Source: Azolla caroliniana (lineage: Eukaryota > Polypodiophyta). Taken from it: a stretch of DNA of 64,000 nt. Below, piece after piece: positions 23,001 through 36,200 of the stretch. A model generated the notes under the pieces. It was given only the letters and a program-made list of their open reading frames with translations, was not told the origin of the DNA and did no database searches. The DNA is taken from NCBI GenBank assembly GCA_043228905.1, contig JBHGNT010000017.1:5642001-5706000 (forward strand), written 5' to 3'. Each line of letters starts with the position of its first letter. The stretch's first letter is position 1. The position numbers and the translations under genes were made by a program.

Positions 23001-24363
23001 ATTTCCATCTACTCCATGTGTGTCAATTTTATTACTTTAGAGGAGAGCATTGTGGGGATTCATGCGCACGTACAATATGTTCACAAGAATAAAGACACGC
23101 AATGCACCCGCTTAGTGTCAAGACACTTATTCGTGAAATTTTCCCATGACTTGAATTCATTGATAGATCAACATCACCTAGATACCATCAATTAAAGATA
23201 CTATGTTGTAACCAATTGATAGTGTTTATGAATCAATTTCAAGTAAACATGGTAAATATGTTCATGTATATTGGCAATAAGCTTGAGGGATGGAATATTT
23301 CCCTAAAGCTATGTATTCAAGTGTTTAATTTTATAACCCCCTCTAAATGGAAGAGCTTATTGATGAGATCCACACCCAAGTAAGATTTCATTTCATTTGG
23401 CAACTCAAGCAAGCCTCTTATAAGTGAATATGGTGTCTTATGAGCATACAATATGCGAATACATTGTTCCATTAGAGAGAACCATGTACAAAATGGCAAC
23501 TTGCTTATGTCACACCTAGTCATCCTGGACTAGCATTTTTACTCTTTACTTATTTGTTCTTACCAATCCAACCATGGTTTCAACTCAATCCAAATGACAA
23601 CACTTATGAACAAAAAACAAGTGCAATTTGCATGGGTCATCTTTCTTGAAACATCAATGAAGGCTCTAGTCATCTTAGGTTGGAGGATGCCATCATCAAT
23701 GCTCCATTCACAATAGTTAAGTTTTCCCCATAAAATTTCTTACAAGCATTAGACACTCATACAAATAGTTCTTTTTCTCAATTTGATTAGATTGATTAGT
23801 AGAAAGCACAAAATGAGACATGTAACCAGAGTTGATTGATTGTAGTGATGGGTTGTAGCTTCAACATAATTGAAATCCACAGCCACTATTTTCATTGCCA
23901 AATTCCCATTGTGGGCATAAATGTGCTCCAAAACGATGGGATGTCATGCACAAACACACCACCAAAAAACATATTACTCAATCGTGTCAACAAAAATGTA
24001 TCATTATTAAAGGTGATAGGTTAAGATAAACTAAACAAAACAAAGCATGCTTGCATAGGGGACCCAAAAACACTTATCTTCCAAGTTCCTTATCACATCG
24101 CCTACTCCAATCTCAATTGAAGTTCATCATTCACGCACAAAAACAATTGTTTCTCTTTGTCAAAGCCTAATGGTGTTTGTCTCAATAGGAGTTCACAAAT
24201 TAGCACCGTCAGGATTGGGTTAGGCGTTAAGAGTATCAAAACTTCTTCACTCACAAACTTTAGACAAAGTTGGGTTCAAATGCATATGTGCATGTGCATG
24301 TTGTGTAGCTGTGTTTGTGATGTGTTGTGTTGTGTTGCGTTGTGTATCTTACTGCAACAAAAG
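20038..24363. other. Spacer, no gene recognised
   Basis: AT-rich. It contains a short TA repeat near 20070, a (TG)n tract at about 21342-21364, and a GTTGT-rich stretch at 24300-24345 just downstream of the LBD gene. Short frames have no recognised similarity. Confidence 0.4.
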
Positions 24364-26477
24364 CTAAAGTAACTTTAGTAGCTGAGGTGCTTCGCAAAGA
24401 GACCCTTGCGGCGACAAAGCTGCTCTGAAGCAAGATATAGGGAGCTCCGATGTATCTAAGCTCGTCGTCACGGAGCCTTCCGAAAAAGAACAAGGGCTTG
24501 ATACCCTAGGAGAAGACCCATTAGAGTGCTTACAAATGGAGCCTAAATTGGCATGTGAATTAAGGGTCAAATTGAGCTCAACTACACACTGGACATTACT
24601 GTCTTGATCAACATGCCGCGTCGATGCATCGGTATCATAGATTTCAGGAGAAGGCCGGCGGGAACCCATCAATGTGGTGTGATCCGATGACGATCTGCTC
24701 ACAATGTTATTATGTCCGGTCAATATGATCGGCCTGACTCGCCTTGGGACGGGAGCAATGAGGTTCGGAGAAGTTCCGGCATCTTTCACGACATGCTCAC
24801 ACGGAGGGGACGTAAAGGTCTCGCAGGCAATGGATGAGGCATGGTGGTTAGCACTATCAATCTCGGCCTTGGACTCGGGTGCTGCAGGATGTTTCTCTTC
24901 CAAAGGTGGGGACGAGGGTCGGGATCTCTTGAGAGGGTTCAGGTTCAGGTTTGGGTTTGGGTTTGGGTTTGGGTTTGGGTCGGAGCTAATGACGAAGGGG
25001 TTGGAAGAGAGGTCTAATGTGGGCGGGTGCGAGGAGGAGGAGGATAGTCTTTCGAGATCGGGATGTAGAGTCATGGCGAATTTAGTAGGTATCATGGTGG
25101 TGTTAGGTTTGATGATGGAAGGGTTCCCAAGTATAGATGTTGTGGGCTTGAGGGAGCCTCCTTTGAGGACTGTGTCCACTGCTGCTTGGCAGACTGCCCA
25201 GTTCCCTGTCCACAGGAGGCCCACCGCCCCAAACACGGGATTCACCGTCCGCCCACATGCCTCATACAGCAGAGATTGGAACAAAGCTGCATATCACCAT
25301 CACCATCTTTACATGTCTCCCACCACTATTATAACCCAAGCTTACATACATACATATATACATACCATACATACCATACATACCATACATGCTTACATAC
25401 ATATCTAGATATACATAGCACAACATACACAGTTCATCCATCCATCTATACAAACATAAACATCCATCTCCACATATATACACATCCATTCACACATACA
25501 CACAGATCTCTTGGCATGTATACACATCCATTCATACATACACACATACACACAGATCCCTCTTGGCATATATACACATCCATTCATACATACACACAGA
25601 TCCCTCTGGACATACATACACAGTGTTTCATCGAGATGTACATACACATCCATCCATATATACACACAGATTCATCGAGATGTACATACAAATCCATTCA
25701 TTCATCCATACATACACACAGATTCATCAAGATGTACATACAAATGCATACATACACACAGATTCATCGAGAGGTACATACAAATCCATACATACAAACA
25801 GATTCATCGAGATGTACATACAAATCCATACATACACACAGATTCATCGAGATGTTACATACAAATCCATACATACACACAGATTCATCGAGATGTTACA
25901 TACAAATCCATACATACACACAGATTCATCGAGATGTTACATACAAATCCATACATACACACAGATTCATCGAGATGTACATACAAATCCATACATACAC
26001 ACACACACACCCACCCACCCAAATACATACATATGCTTATGTGCACACATCTACATACACACACAATCCCATATACAGACACACACATCCCCTCCTCTGT
26101 ATTACATACATATAACATAACTCACATGCATATGCACATATATGTGACTATTGAGGGCTAGATATTCTTATCATTCTGTCCATACACAAGAACGTACACA
26201 TAAAAGTACATGTAGCTACATCAAAGCCTATATGAGTATCATTTTCGCAAATCTGAATGATCAAAAAGAGTAAGGATATATGTGTGTGTGTACCTGGTCT
26301 CTGGCTTTCGGGGACAGCGTTGATGAAGCTGATCATGCCGGCACGGCCGAAGAACTTGGCGACGAACACGGTGGCATGGCCTTGGGCTTCAGGGGAGTCG
26401 ATGCCTAGGAGGGAGGAGCGCAGGATGCAGGAATCGCTGCAGCCTTTTCGCAGGACGCGGCAACCATTGCAACTCAT
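24364..26477 (-). CDS. LBD: Class II LOB-domain (LBD) transcription factor, two exons
   Basis: Exons are 26477-26294 and 25286-24364 (minus), 368 residues. Exon 1 carries the LOB zinc-finger-like motif C-x2-C-x6-C-x3-C (Cys3, 6, 13, 17) and the GAS block [11 protein letters not shown]; exon 2 continues [17 protein letters not shown] and [14 protein letters not shown], the class II signature without the full leucine-zipper repeat. The donor (CAG|GTACAC) and acceptor (TGCAG|CTTTG) restore the frame, and the intron falls after SQRP as in other class II genes. Such proteins are nuclear DNA-binding regulators, several being repressors in nitrogen or stress responses; an LxLxL repression motif (LNLTL, residues 299-303) supports a repressor role. 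The C-terminal region is long for the class and contains an Asn-Pro/Asn-Leu repeat (about 165-178) followed by a basic KRSRP. No frame damage is seen; the gene looks functional. Confidence 0.95.
24945..24981 (+). repeat. Telomere-like hexamer repeat (GGTTTG)n inside the LBD coding exon
   Basis: Five to six GGTTTG units, preceded by two GGTTCA variants, lie in exon 2; on the coding strand they encode alternating Asn-Pro and Asn-Leu. The unit differs from the plant telomere repeat (TTTAGGG) by one base. Confidence 0.85.
25340..26010. repeat. Minisatellite filling the LBD intron, ~40-bp units
   Basis: From about 25620 to 26000 roughly nine units contain CAGATTCATCGAGATG followed by TACATACAAATCC and ATACATAC. 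Between 25500 and 25620 three older variants carry CAGATCCCTCTTGG instead. Outside these the intron is (CATA)n-rich. A subgroup of three units shares an extra T (GATGTTACATAC), showing recent local expansion. Long open frames here are composition artefacts. Confidence 0.9.
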
Positions 26478-26480
26478 GGT

Positions 26481-26892
26481 CGTTGTTAAGGAAGGGGGGG
26501 GGGGCGGGATCTAGGGTATTGTCTCTGTGACTCTGTCTGTATGAATGAGTGAGTGTACAGGAATGGGGGTGCGGGGGCGAGGTTTAGGGTGTCTGTGTGT
26601 GGCGATGGCGATGGCGATGGCGATGGAAGGATCTGAGTACAGAGAAGGGTATGTATGTATGTATGTGTGTGTGTGTATGAATGTATGGCAGGAACAGAGA
26701 GAGAGAGAGAAGAGAGAGAAAGAAGAGAGAGAGTGGCCACAAGGATGGGAGATGCGGCAAGTCGATGAGCAAAGCACCCAAAAAGCAGGAAGGAAAAAAA
26801 AAAAACAAAAAAAAGGAAGAAAAGACAACTTAATTAATTATTTAATTAATTAATAAGCAAAATCGATTCTTCGCGGAAATTAAATATATATG
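26481..26892 (-). promoter_or_regulatory. Presumed LBD 5' UTR and core promoter
   Basis: Upstream of the LBD start codon on the minus strand there are a G/C run, a (ATCGCC)n tract (about 26602-26627), a pyrimidine patch of CTCTCTCT (about 26697-26732) as often found near plant transcription starts, and TATA-like sequence at about 26881-26892. The start site is not known; the assignment rests on position and composition. Confidence 0.35.
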
Positions 26893-26926
26893 CAGCTCCC
26901 AAAACAACAACTAAGAAAAAAAAAAA

Positions 26927-26928
<2 letters not shown>

Positions 26929-26962
<34 letters not shown>

Positions 26963-27001
26963 TTCTCTCTCTTCTTTCTCTCTCTTCTTTCTCTCTCTTC
27001 C
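26929..27001 (+). repeat. (CT)n / TTCTTTCTC microsatellite
   Basis: A pure CT run is followed by CTTCTTTCTCTCT units. It lies upstream of the LBD gene. Confidence 0.9.
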
Positions 27002-30000
27002 GCCCTGCCCCCACAGGGGCGCCCGCTGACGTGGCGGGCTTATTTTTCCTAATTTATTTTACCTTCTTCTTTTTTTTTATTCTTCTCCTGAGCTCCCCCC
27101 ATTTTTCAATTTGTTGTTTTTTATTATTAAAATGTTTTATTTATTTATGTTAGGCGGTTTGTTCTTATCCACACCCCCCCCCCCCCTCCCCCCAAACCCA
27201 AAAAACGCAAAACGCAAAACGCAAAACGCAATACCAAAGTCTAATAGTATAAGTGTTAAGAGTAAAACTCTTCTCCTTCCATTGATGTACTCCATCGTGA
27301 GGAGCATGTGTTCCTCGTCATTCAAACTTACCTCGACCATGGCTCGTTTATGCCCTCGGCTCCGGCCTTTACGACCCTAGGGCTTCACACGGCTACGACC
27401 CTATGCGTGTCCCCCTTGACGAGTTTCTGCCGACTGAAAAACATCTCGAGAACTCTTCCTCGTGCCTAGCCCCGAAGGATGGAAGCACTCGTTGCACCGA
27501 AATATGTCAATATCCACATTTTGCAGGCCCCGTTTTGCTCTCATGTAAAATCCAAACACTTCTTGTGTTGTGTTTCTCTACATATAATTAGTTTTTTGTG
27601 CGCGTGGTGGTGTAAATCACATACATGAATTCGACGAATCACTTACCGCAGTTGTATTTTCATTGTTTGAATTTGCCAGAAGTTTAGTGAACCTTGGACT
27701 ATCTCCCTCCTTTGATACTCGGCTACCTCGCCATTTTTTGGCTTGAGTTGCGTTATTATCCTTGTCTCGCATTGAATGCCGTGTTATTGGAATTAGGGAT
27801 ATGTTCCAAACCTAGGAGAAAATGATCAAATCCTTCGAGTGAGAAATGGTGAACTCTAGAAAAAACTTTGACATGCGAACATAACATAGGTTGCGTCACA
27901 TGGGACCTCAACATGACTATTGTTACACTCTAAATTTGGCCCTTATTGACCTATCGACTAATGTCTGGGTTTAGGAGATGTGTAAAAGTACGTTTGCAAC
28001 GATTTGATTGAATCCTAAAATTAAGAGCATGTGTAGTAAAAGCTTCTAGGGCTAGAGTTGGACCATATTCTTGAGATGATCGGTTTACACATGAGTGAGA
28101 AACAAATGTGTTGACACGTACTCTCCACTTTAAGGAATATAGACAATTTGTCCATTTTGCCAATATTTGTCCAAAGTTTTTATACAGTTTGACACTAACT
28201 CATCGTGTAAGCGTGCTTTTCTCATGACTTTCGACTTGGAGTTATCAAAGGTGCCATGTACATATTAAGTGGAAGGTAAAAAAAAGGTGTCATCATTCCC
28301 TGAAATTCTTCCGAAAAAGTAGATAATTTTTTTTTCCCTATGCCTTCTTTAAGCTTTGAAGGTTGGACTTTCCAAGAAACTTTGCGATTATCATCATTAC
28401 TTGTACTCTATGGAAATTTTAATCTCTAACCATATTCTCATTTTACACCATGTAAGGTCCTAAATTTGATACCCTACCAAAAGTGGATTAGTTTAGATGT
28501 ATATGTGTTCTTCGCTCAAATCCACACAAAGCATGGTAACCTTATTATATGATTACCTTAGGTAATTTATTAACTGGACCAACATAAAAAAAAATCATGG
28601 TACATACTCCACTCTCATGCAATCATTGTAGGTGAGTTATATATTGTTGCCTCTTTATATTCGAAATGCTAACAATGAATCTCATGGCATGTTGCTTTTA
28701 TCCCTTTTTCTAGTCTCATAACCTCCTTTAATATGTCACGTGGGGTGGGAGGTTTCATGTCATAACCATTCAAACCAGTAGTTGTCGCCACATAAATACA
28801 TTTTCTAAAAATAAAGATCATCTTGATCAAATAACAAAATATGTATGTGCTTCCTTTTTAGGTTGGATTCACATTGTACTGTCAAGATATCGTATTTAAA
28901 AAAATGTTGTTCACCACTTATTGGTCTCAATTTCAACATTTTAGAGGATCCATTAGGTGATGGAAAACACATCGCTCTTTCTTTCAATTGGTTGTTTACA
29001 GAAGCTACCTCTAAGGTGCTAGCATTCACGAATATTGATATTTTTCTAGAAAAGTTGGCCATTAAAAGGTATGGTTGAGCTGGCTATTGTGGGCATTTAT
29101 TGCATTCCAATTTGTCTCATTTGTTAAGTGTTTTCTAAAGATTTGGGTTCAATTCACCCTTGTGTATTGCATCATTCACTATATTTGTCGAGATAACTAT
29201 GGAGGGAAGACATGACTTTCTTAAATCCTTCCAAAAAGAGAAGAAGAAAATACTTAGGAGGAACCCTTGGTGGGTGAAAAGAGGAGACAAAAAGAATATT
29301 GATGTAAAGAGGAATGGCAAAGAGAGAGAGAGAGAGAGACGCTATAGTGAAATGTGTATGAAACTTACGATGGAGAAGGTAAATTCGCCTATGTGGTAAG
29401 GATTAAGGGGCGATTTTTTTTACACTTGTGAACACATTGAATTCTCTTATAGTTCTTTTAACAAACTTAAACTTGTTAACTTCGAATGTTGATATACAAC
29501 AACCACCTAATGACTAATAAAGAAAGCATACAAGAAAAGGGAGTCAAGCCCATAAACCCTTACTTCCATATATCTCTACTTTAAATGTCTTTCAAACACC
29601 TTTTCATGTCAGCTAGTGTCATAAAACTATTAGAATACATAATGTGAATATGTGGGTGCAAAGTTTGAACCAAGGAAGTACAAGTCTTCCAATATGTATT
29701 GCATTTGAGCTACCAGCACCGACAACAACACCTAGAAGCTAATCTAATACATGATTATGTTTAGACAATTCCAAACCAATCATGTACTTCGATGTGTGTA
29801 TCAATTATATTAATCTAGATTTTTAGATGGAAACACTTTTAATAAAATAAACAAGTCTCGGGTGATACATCAAGCGAACATGTAGTTTGCATATGTAAAT
29901 TTAGTTACAATCACCTTCACCGCAAATGTTGGTTATATGGGTGCCAACTAGTTCACATATTCACAAGATTTTAAAAAAATCAATTCCTTGGGTATAGCGT

Positions 30001-31699
30001 GAAAAGTTTAACCTTCATTTCTTACCATGTCCATGCTTTCATTGAATATGCGTACTAATTAGATCATGAGCATTCTAACTGGCGAGTTAGCATTGATGCT
30101 CAACATAAGTATGGAGAGATTATATATATGTACACACGATCTTGGATCTCGTGATGGGTATTAAGTTTTATTACACAATTGTATCAACTTCCTTTTCTTA
30201 GTCATTAATCGTGCCAATTACCATCATTGGACCAATCGTAAGTTGATGCTCAACCATTTATGAGTAACCAATGTGCATTCCATTCACCCAAGTTAAACCT
30301 TGTTTTGCACTTGGCAAATTTTAGATGTTTATCTCTCATGCTGCCAAGAAAGTCTCACTAAAATAGTGGGGCATGCATCACACTTGTCGTGGAATAAGAT
30401 GATGTTGCTCATTTATATGGTTTCTAAACTTCCTATTTTTATAGTTATGCTTGGTTTTCTTTTGATCTCCATTATGTATTGTTCTATGTTAACCAAAAAT
30501 AGGCACTTAACCTCATTGGAATTTTTTTCATTAGTTTTGAGTGACCCCATACAATCTTGGAAAGGTTTACTAGAAATAGTAGGAACCATGATTATTTGCA
30601 AAGCTCCATATCCTCATAAAATGGGAAATGGGAACATAGCAGCTTACCAAGGTATACCATTACCATTTGAGGAAAGATTCCCGAAAAGCCATTGAAATTT
30701 TGGAAGTAACCAAATTGCCATCTTCTAGATTGTTTGCATGACTGGGTCATCTTCTAGATCGTAGGTACAAGTGGGTTGTTGAAACTCAATTGGAGTTTAC
30801 TAGCATCAAACGAATGTGATTAATTAATGCCGAATTCAACGTTATTTATGTCGATTTTTCCTAGGTAACTAAATGAAAAAAAATCAAAATTTCATTGCAG
30901 CCCTGTGCTTCTTTCTTGACAAATAGAGTTTTATACATTGCCGTCACATTATGGTCATTTGTGTTTTATGCTCAATTTTATTTTTGCACTACAATGCTGG
31001 TACCTTACGAGAATATGAAATGATGAAGAGAAATTGTGTGTATGCTAGGGTTTTGGAAATTATTATTGTGTCGGCCAAACTTAAACTTTATTGTCATGTG
31101 CCTTGAAACTAGACAAAGATTACTTAAAAACAATCAGTTGAAATTATTGCTCGTGGTATTCTTGTTAACCCACATGCACACATAGTAGTTGATATGTTAA
31201 TAACGAGTTTTTTGTCAAAAATATGTTCAAAGGAACATATGAGTAGAGTTCAACCCATCCAAAATGTGTGAGGACAAATGGATTTTGCAAGGAATTTCAG
31301 GGCTAAAGTCTTTCAGGAACTAAAACCTTTTGAGTGTCAAAAAAGGCTTTTGGAGCAAATACTAAGCAACAATGAAAGAGTGTGCCATGTCAACAAATAA
31401 TTATAGTCAAAACAATACCATTGATCAGTAGCCAACTATCTACTCCATCATTTCCAAGAAAAAATCAACTAACTTAAAAATAAACTTGGTCTTATATTTA
31501 CCTATAAAAGTGAACAGTATCCTCTAGAGACAATATTGTTTTGAATAGTGTTGTCGAGAGATTAGTTGAAAAATAGAACTTGGTATACCCTTTCTTTGTA
31601 ATCTGCAAATGACAAAAAGCCTTGAGGAATAGACTTGGTTAGCTACAAATATAATGCCCGTGGTGAGGATTGAACTTGTATATGTTATGAATGTCCATG

Positions 31700-31706
<7 letters not shown>

Positions 31707-31795
<89 letters not shown>
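31707..31795 (+). repeat. (GT)n(GA)n compound microsatellite, copy 1
   Basis: A GT run of about 43 bases joins a GA run of about 45 bases. The allele in copy 2 (about 42768-42855) is a few bases shorter. Confidence 0.95.
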
Positions 31796-31798
<3 letters not shown>

Positions 31799-33166
31799 TT
31801 TTTAACATCCATGGGAGGCCGATTGCAATCTACTTGACAAGGCCTAGCCGTGGGGAGGGTTGAGCTTAAGTTATCTCAATTTTATGACTTTGATGCTACA
31901 CTATAAACCACCAAGCCAACAACCAAAGGAGAAAATGTGAATACATAAGCATTTGATTATCCCTCATGTATTTGTAGATGCCTTTGGGGTTTTCAAGTAG
32001 TTTTGAAGTTTCCCGTGACGGGCACATGCAATAATAATGTGTGTGACAAAATTATTTGATATATGTCACCCTTTGAGTTAGAGAATAACAAGAGAAGAGT
32101 GTTGGGTTGTGGGGATGAAAAAGGAACATAAACAAAGACATAAATGAATGTGTAATAGTGTATTTGACAAATATTATATGTGATAGATAAGTGGTCTTTT
32201 CGACAAGCCAAGGGTGGTGGTAAGGAACTAGATTTTTCCCTCCTCAAGAAACACAATACCATTTCATCGCTACCAAATACATACATTTTATGTGTGTGGT
32301 GTATGTACATGTATATGATTGCTCATTTCAAGAAGTTAGGAAAGGGGTTATGGGTCAATCATGTTGTCTAGGAAAGCCCAAGTAAGAGCCCTAGTTTATA
32401 CATGGAATGACAATGTCCCAAAAGCTCTCATGTGAACCATTATTGACTTATACTTGTGGTAAGAGTCATAAATCTAAGTTCTCAAAAACTAGGATGAATG
32501 TTGAGGAATGACACACCATAATTTTTAGTAGGATTATGGAAGGAAATCATATATTTCATTAAGATCATGCATTTGAAAAGGAAGGGAAATCACCATTGTA
32601 TACATATTGAATAACACAATGATTAGTTAAGCATATTAAAACCTCTTGCAATCAAATAATAATAAGGTATAAAAAGGGATAAAGAGTATATGTTTGTAAC
32701 ACTAGTAAAACATAATAATCATATTCTTGGTAATCATTTGAATGTCTCTTTTGAATCCAACATACATGGTTGTTTACAATTCAATGGTGTTTTCATGGTT
32801 TGAAATTATAGGACACTTACATCTATTGTTATAGGCCAATCACAGACTCAATTGCAATGATTGAAATAGTTGTACTAATGACTGAGGCACGAGTGTTATT
32901 TGGCAAAATTGTATAAACATTGACATGTCAATACAAGACAAGACTTTACAGAAGACTTATGCCATGGCTAGAGCCTAGAATACAAAACAAGACTAGATTA
33001 TATGCGTTTATTAAACATGAGCTTGACAAGAAATGCTCGATTAACTTGTGGTTCAAAAATATATTTGCAATGACTTAGCTTTTATAATATATTTGGATAA
33101 GATCGAACTTTGCATTTCAGAATTCATGATGTGATTACAGAAGGAAGATACGCAGGAATAAGCAAT

Positions 33167-33224
33167 AATCCTCTTACTTCTTTTTTTCTTTTTTTTTTTT
33201 CCAAAAAAAACAATCCTCTTACTT
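33167..33224. repeat. Tiny T-rich insert flanked by 13-bp direct repeats
   Basis: AATCCTCTTACTT occurs at 33167-33179 and 33212-33224, enclosing about 32 bases of T-rich then A-rich sequence. The arrangement resembles the target-site duplication of an extremely truncated retroposon. The same structure is in copy 2 at about 44227-44280 with a shorter T run. Confidence 0.55.
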
Positions 33225-36200
33225 GTAACAATAAGACACAAGGGTGTGTTGATATTGCCTCCCACCCTTTGAGTAAGTTTTTTTATTGTGGTATATCTAT
33301 AATGTGTCGAAAAAGGGAAAGCAAGGTTTGGGGCCTTTAATAAGAATAAATTTACGTTGAACTTTGTAAGCATAAGCACATTCATATAAATGTAGCCTTT
33401 TGCGATTTACAAGGAATGATTTTAAGACTAAGTTCATGCACAATCTCATGGTTAACCCAAAATTTCACAACCAATGCTTTGCACGAGGATTTTGAGTCCT
33501 ACATCAATGATAAAAAAAAGCTCGGATAAATGATGTGAAGTCCTGCATAGTGCATGGCCATCTCATGTCTCATGTATTCTCCAGCAATCAAACACTCAAC
33601 ATTTTTCATGTTTAGGGCTCAACGGCTTAATTTGCGCTACCAATCAATTTATATGGGGCACGTAAAACAAAGCACAATGCATCCTTTTAATGTGAGCCGA
33701 GCAATTTCTTGGAGCACATTAGTGTAAACATGTACAATTGCCTCCTTTTTTGCTTTTCTTGGGGTTGTCCTTTCGAAAAAGGACAAATGGTTTGAAGGTA
33801 CTATTATTGACAAACTCATTGAAAAGCTAAAAAGGAAAAGGAGTTTACGAAATCATAGAAATAGCTTTAAAACAAGATCGAATCTCATATAAAGTAAGAA
33901 AATATTTTGTTACATGGTTACGTTGGGCATCCAAGTATGATCATTGTAAGTAGAGCCGGATCAGATGTGATTTTGATAGGTATGTTTGCTTATTTTCAAA
34001 ATGATATATATGCATAGACATATGCTTGCTTGACTGAAGTATAAACCCCTAACCAATCCATATGATAAATTAACATTACGCACATAATTACGGGAACTCA
34101 TAAGCAATGTAAAGCATTTGTTTAATCTAATATCTATTCATTACAAAATTAAGCTTCTTATTTGAAGACAAAATTAAGCGTCTTACCTCAATTTCATTTC
34201 TTAACTAGTATTGATTTTATTGCCCAAACCTCGTATATGCGCACACGCACACATTTAATGTTGATTTTTGTGCCTAATGCTAATTTCCATGAGATAAAGG
34301 CTTGCTTTTGATTGAATAAGCAATTGTTTTAAACCAGCACGATTAGTGCAACCCCAAATGTTTTTTATATTAGAATACTTTAGTAATTTTCTCTAAGCTA
34401 GAAAAGAGATAAGCACGACAAAGGGGGCCCACCTCCTGAAACCTTTAAAATCCAAGTGTTTTTGAGTGCTCTCCATCATTGGCATCCAACTCGTTCTTTT
34501 TGGTACCAACCAAATCCTTGTGTGTGTGTGTGAGAGAGAGAGAGAGCATTTGGCTAGGCCTTAGCCTAGGGCAACTTTACCAAAAATAAAAGTTCCCAAG
34601 GATGTGGAGATTCTATCTCAATTCAAATCCTCTCTCTATAAGTCACTTATTATTATTATTATAAGTAGTATTTATAGAAGTTTTGTCGTCCTCTCGACTC
34701 GGAAGTATTTCGATTCTCCACTCCCCCTCTTTTTGTTTCACGACTTTACATCCATCGTGTGTGCACACACACACACATCCGTCTCTGTCTCCTAGACTTG
34801 TAATGAGCATTGTATGCGTATTCACACTTGATCATCAAAATGTCAATAAAATGCATCCATCGTAAAATGTCACTCTTGGAGGTGACTCCCCCCTCCCCCT
34901 CTTTCGGTCTATATATATGTCTCTCTCCAAAATACACGCACAGACACATGGCCTATCACAAACATCCCTTTCTTGTGTCTACCTACCTACTTCCCATCCC
35001 CTCTTCCTTATAATAAAAGCATTGTCTACTAAAGAAAAACCCAATCTTTATCCCCCTTCTTTCTCGATTCTCCCCTTTTACTCAACAATACACACGTTTT
35101 GTTACATATTAGAGACTGGCTTGTTCCTTTTTATTTTTATTTTTATTTTTAGATAGGTGCCGAATAGTGCAACTAACACCATCCCCCCCCCCCCCCCCCC
35201 TTTTACTTTTTAAGATGCTCGTGAAAACCTTTCACAAAAATGGGGTCCTCCCTTGCCTCGGAGCAATAACCTTTCAATATTAGCTCCAGTGGTCTTTCAT
35301 TGATTCGTGTATGGGCTATATCAATATTTTGTAGCATACAACTTTGCATGCTAGTGAACAAATGCATATATTTGACTCTTCATTGAGGCCATAAGATTTA
35401 TTTGGCAGCTAGTCACACAACTCAATTGCACGATAATGCAATTAAATATCATACATATCCTTAGTTCTCACCATTTGTCTATGCATTCTTGTAATATAGA
35501 GGAATTGGAATAGTCCAAACTCCATGTCTAACAATCCACGACATAGAACCTTTCAACCTTCACACGTTGAGAAATGTATTCCAATAATGATTGAAAAGGA
35601 GATACTATAGCTTTAGTTTGGAGATTGTTATTCTTTAACATGACCATAATAAATGATGGCATATGGTTGATCAAGTTTGAATATCAATTCTTGCATAAGG
35701 TTTTTCTTTGTTGTAGATGTACGATAAGAATTGTGTGCATTTAGAAATCATACAAAATGAAAAAACACTAGCACATCTATAAGAATTGTGACTTTTAAGT
35801 ACAATATTCAACACATTCTTTAGTGGTCTAGAGAATGGCAAGGTGAGGAAAGTTAACATATCTACATAGGGAACTGGAAGATTAATCTTTTCACTTAAAT
35901 AATAGATATTATTTCATGAGTAATCATGATTCATGTACTCTACAGAAGATATAGATTCCACTTTGTACAAGAGGCTGCTTTTTGTGAAGATAAGAAGAGT
36001 ACATTCAGTGCTAAAGCATTACGTGGAAGCATTGCGTTTATACATCCATAAGAAATTATAGTTATAATAAGTGAAGTGTGTAAATGTGATCGCATAATGT
36101 TAATGATTACATTTACTTACAAATGTGGATTCCAATATGAAGCAAAGAGTCTTTAAATGTTACCTTCATTTATATTTTAACTCCAAGATCGTCATTGTTA

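Noticed and set aside
24704-25408. 234-codon plus-strand frame antisense to LBD exon 2
   Set aside because: It is the reverse-strand shadow of a well supported coding exon and has no similarity of its own.
25620-26000. Regularly spaced repeats that could suggest a CRISPR array
   Set aside because: The units are contiguous without unique spacers and lie in a plant intron; this is a minisatellite.
25186-26161. Long open frames (up to ~309 codons) across 25.2-26.2 kb on the plus strand
   Set aside because: They translate the CATA-rich intronic minisatellite of the LBD gene and lie on the opposite strand; the repetitive His/Thr/Ile/Tyr peptides are a composition effect.
26545-26853. Frames in both directions upstream of the LBD start codon
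   Set aside because: Driven by GGCGAT, GTAT and GA microsatellites in the 5' UTR/promoter.
30300-30695. 131-codon frame identical in both 11-kb copies (also 41366-41761)
   Set aside because: Its identity reflects the duplicated assembly block, not selection; the start is TTG and no similarity is seen.
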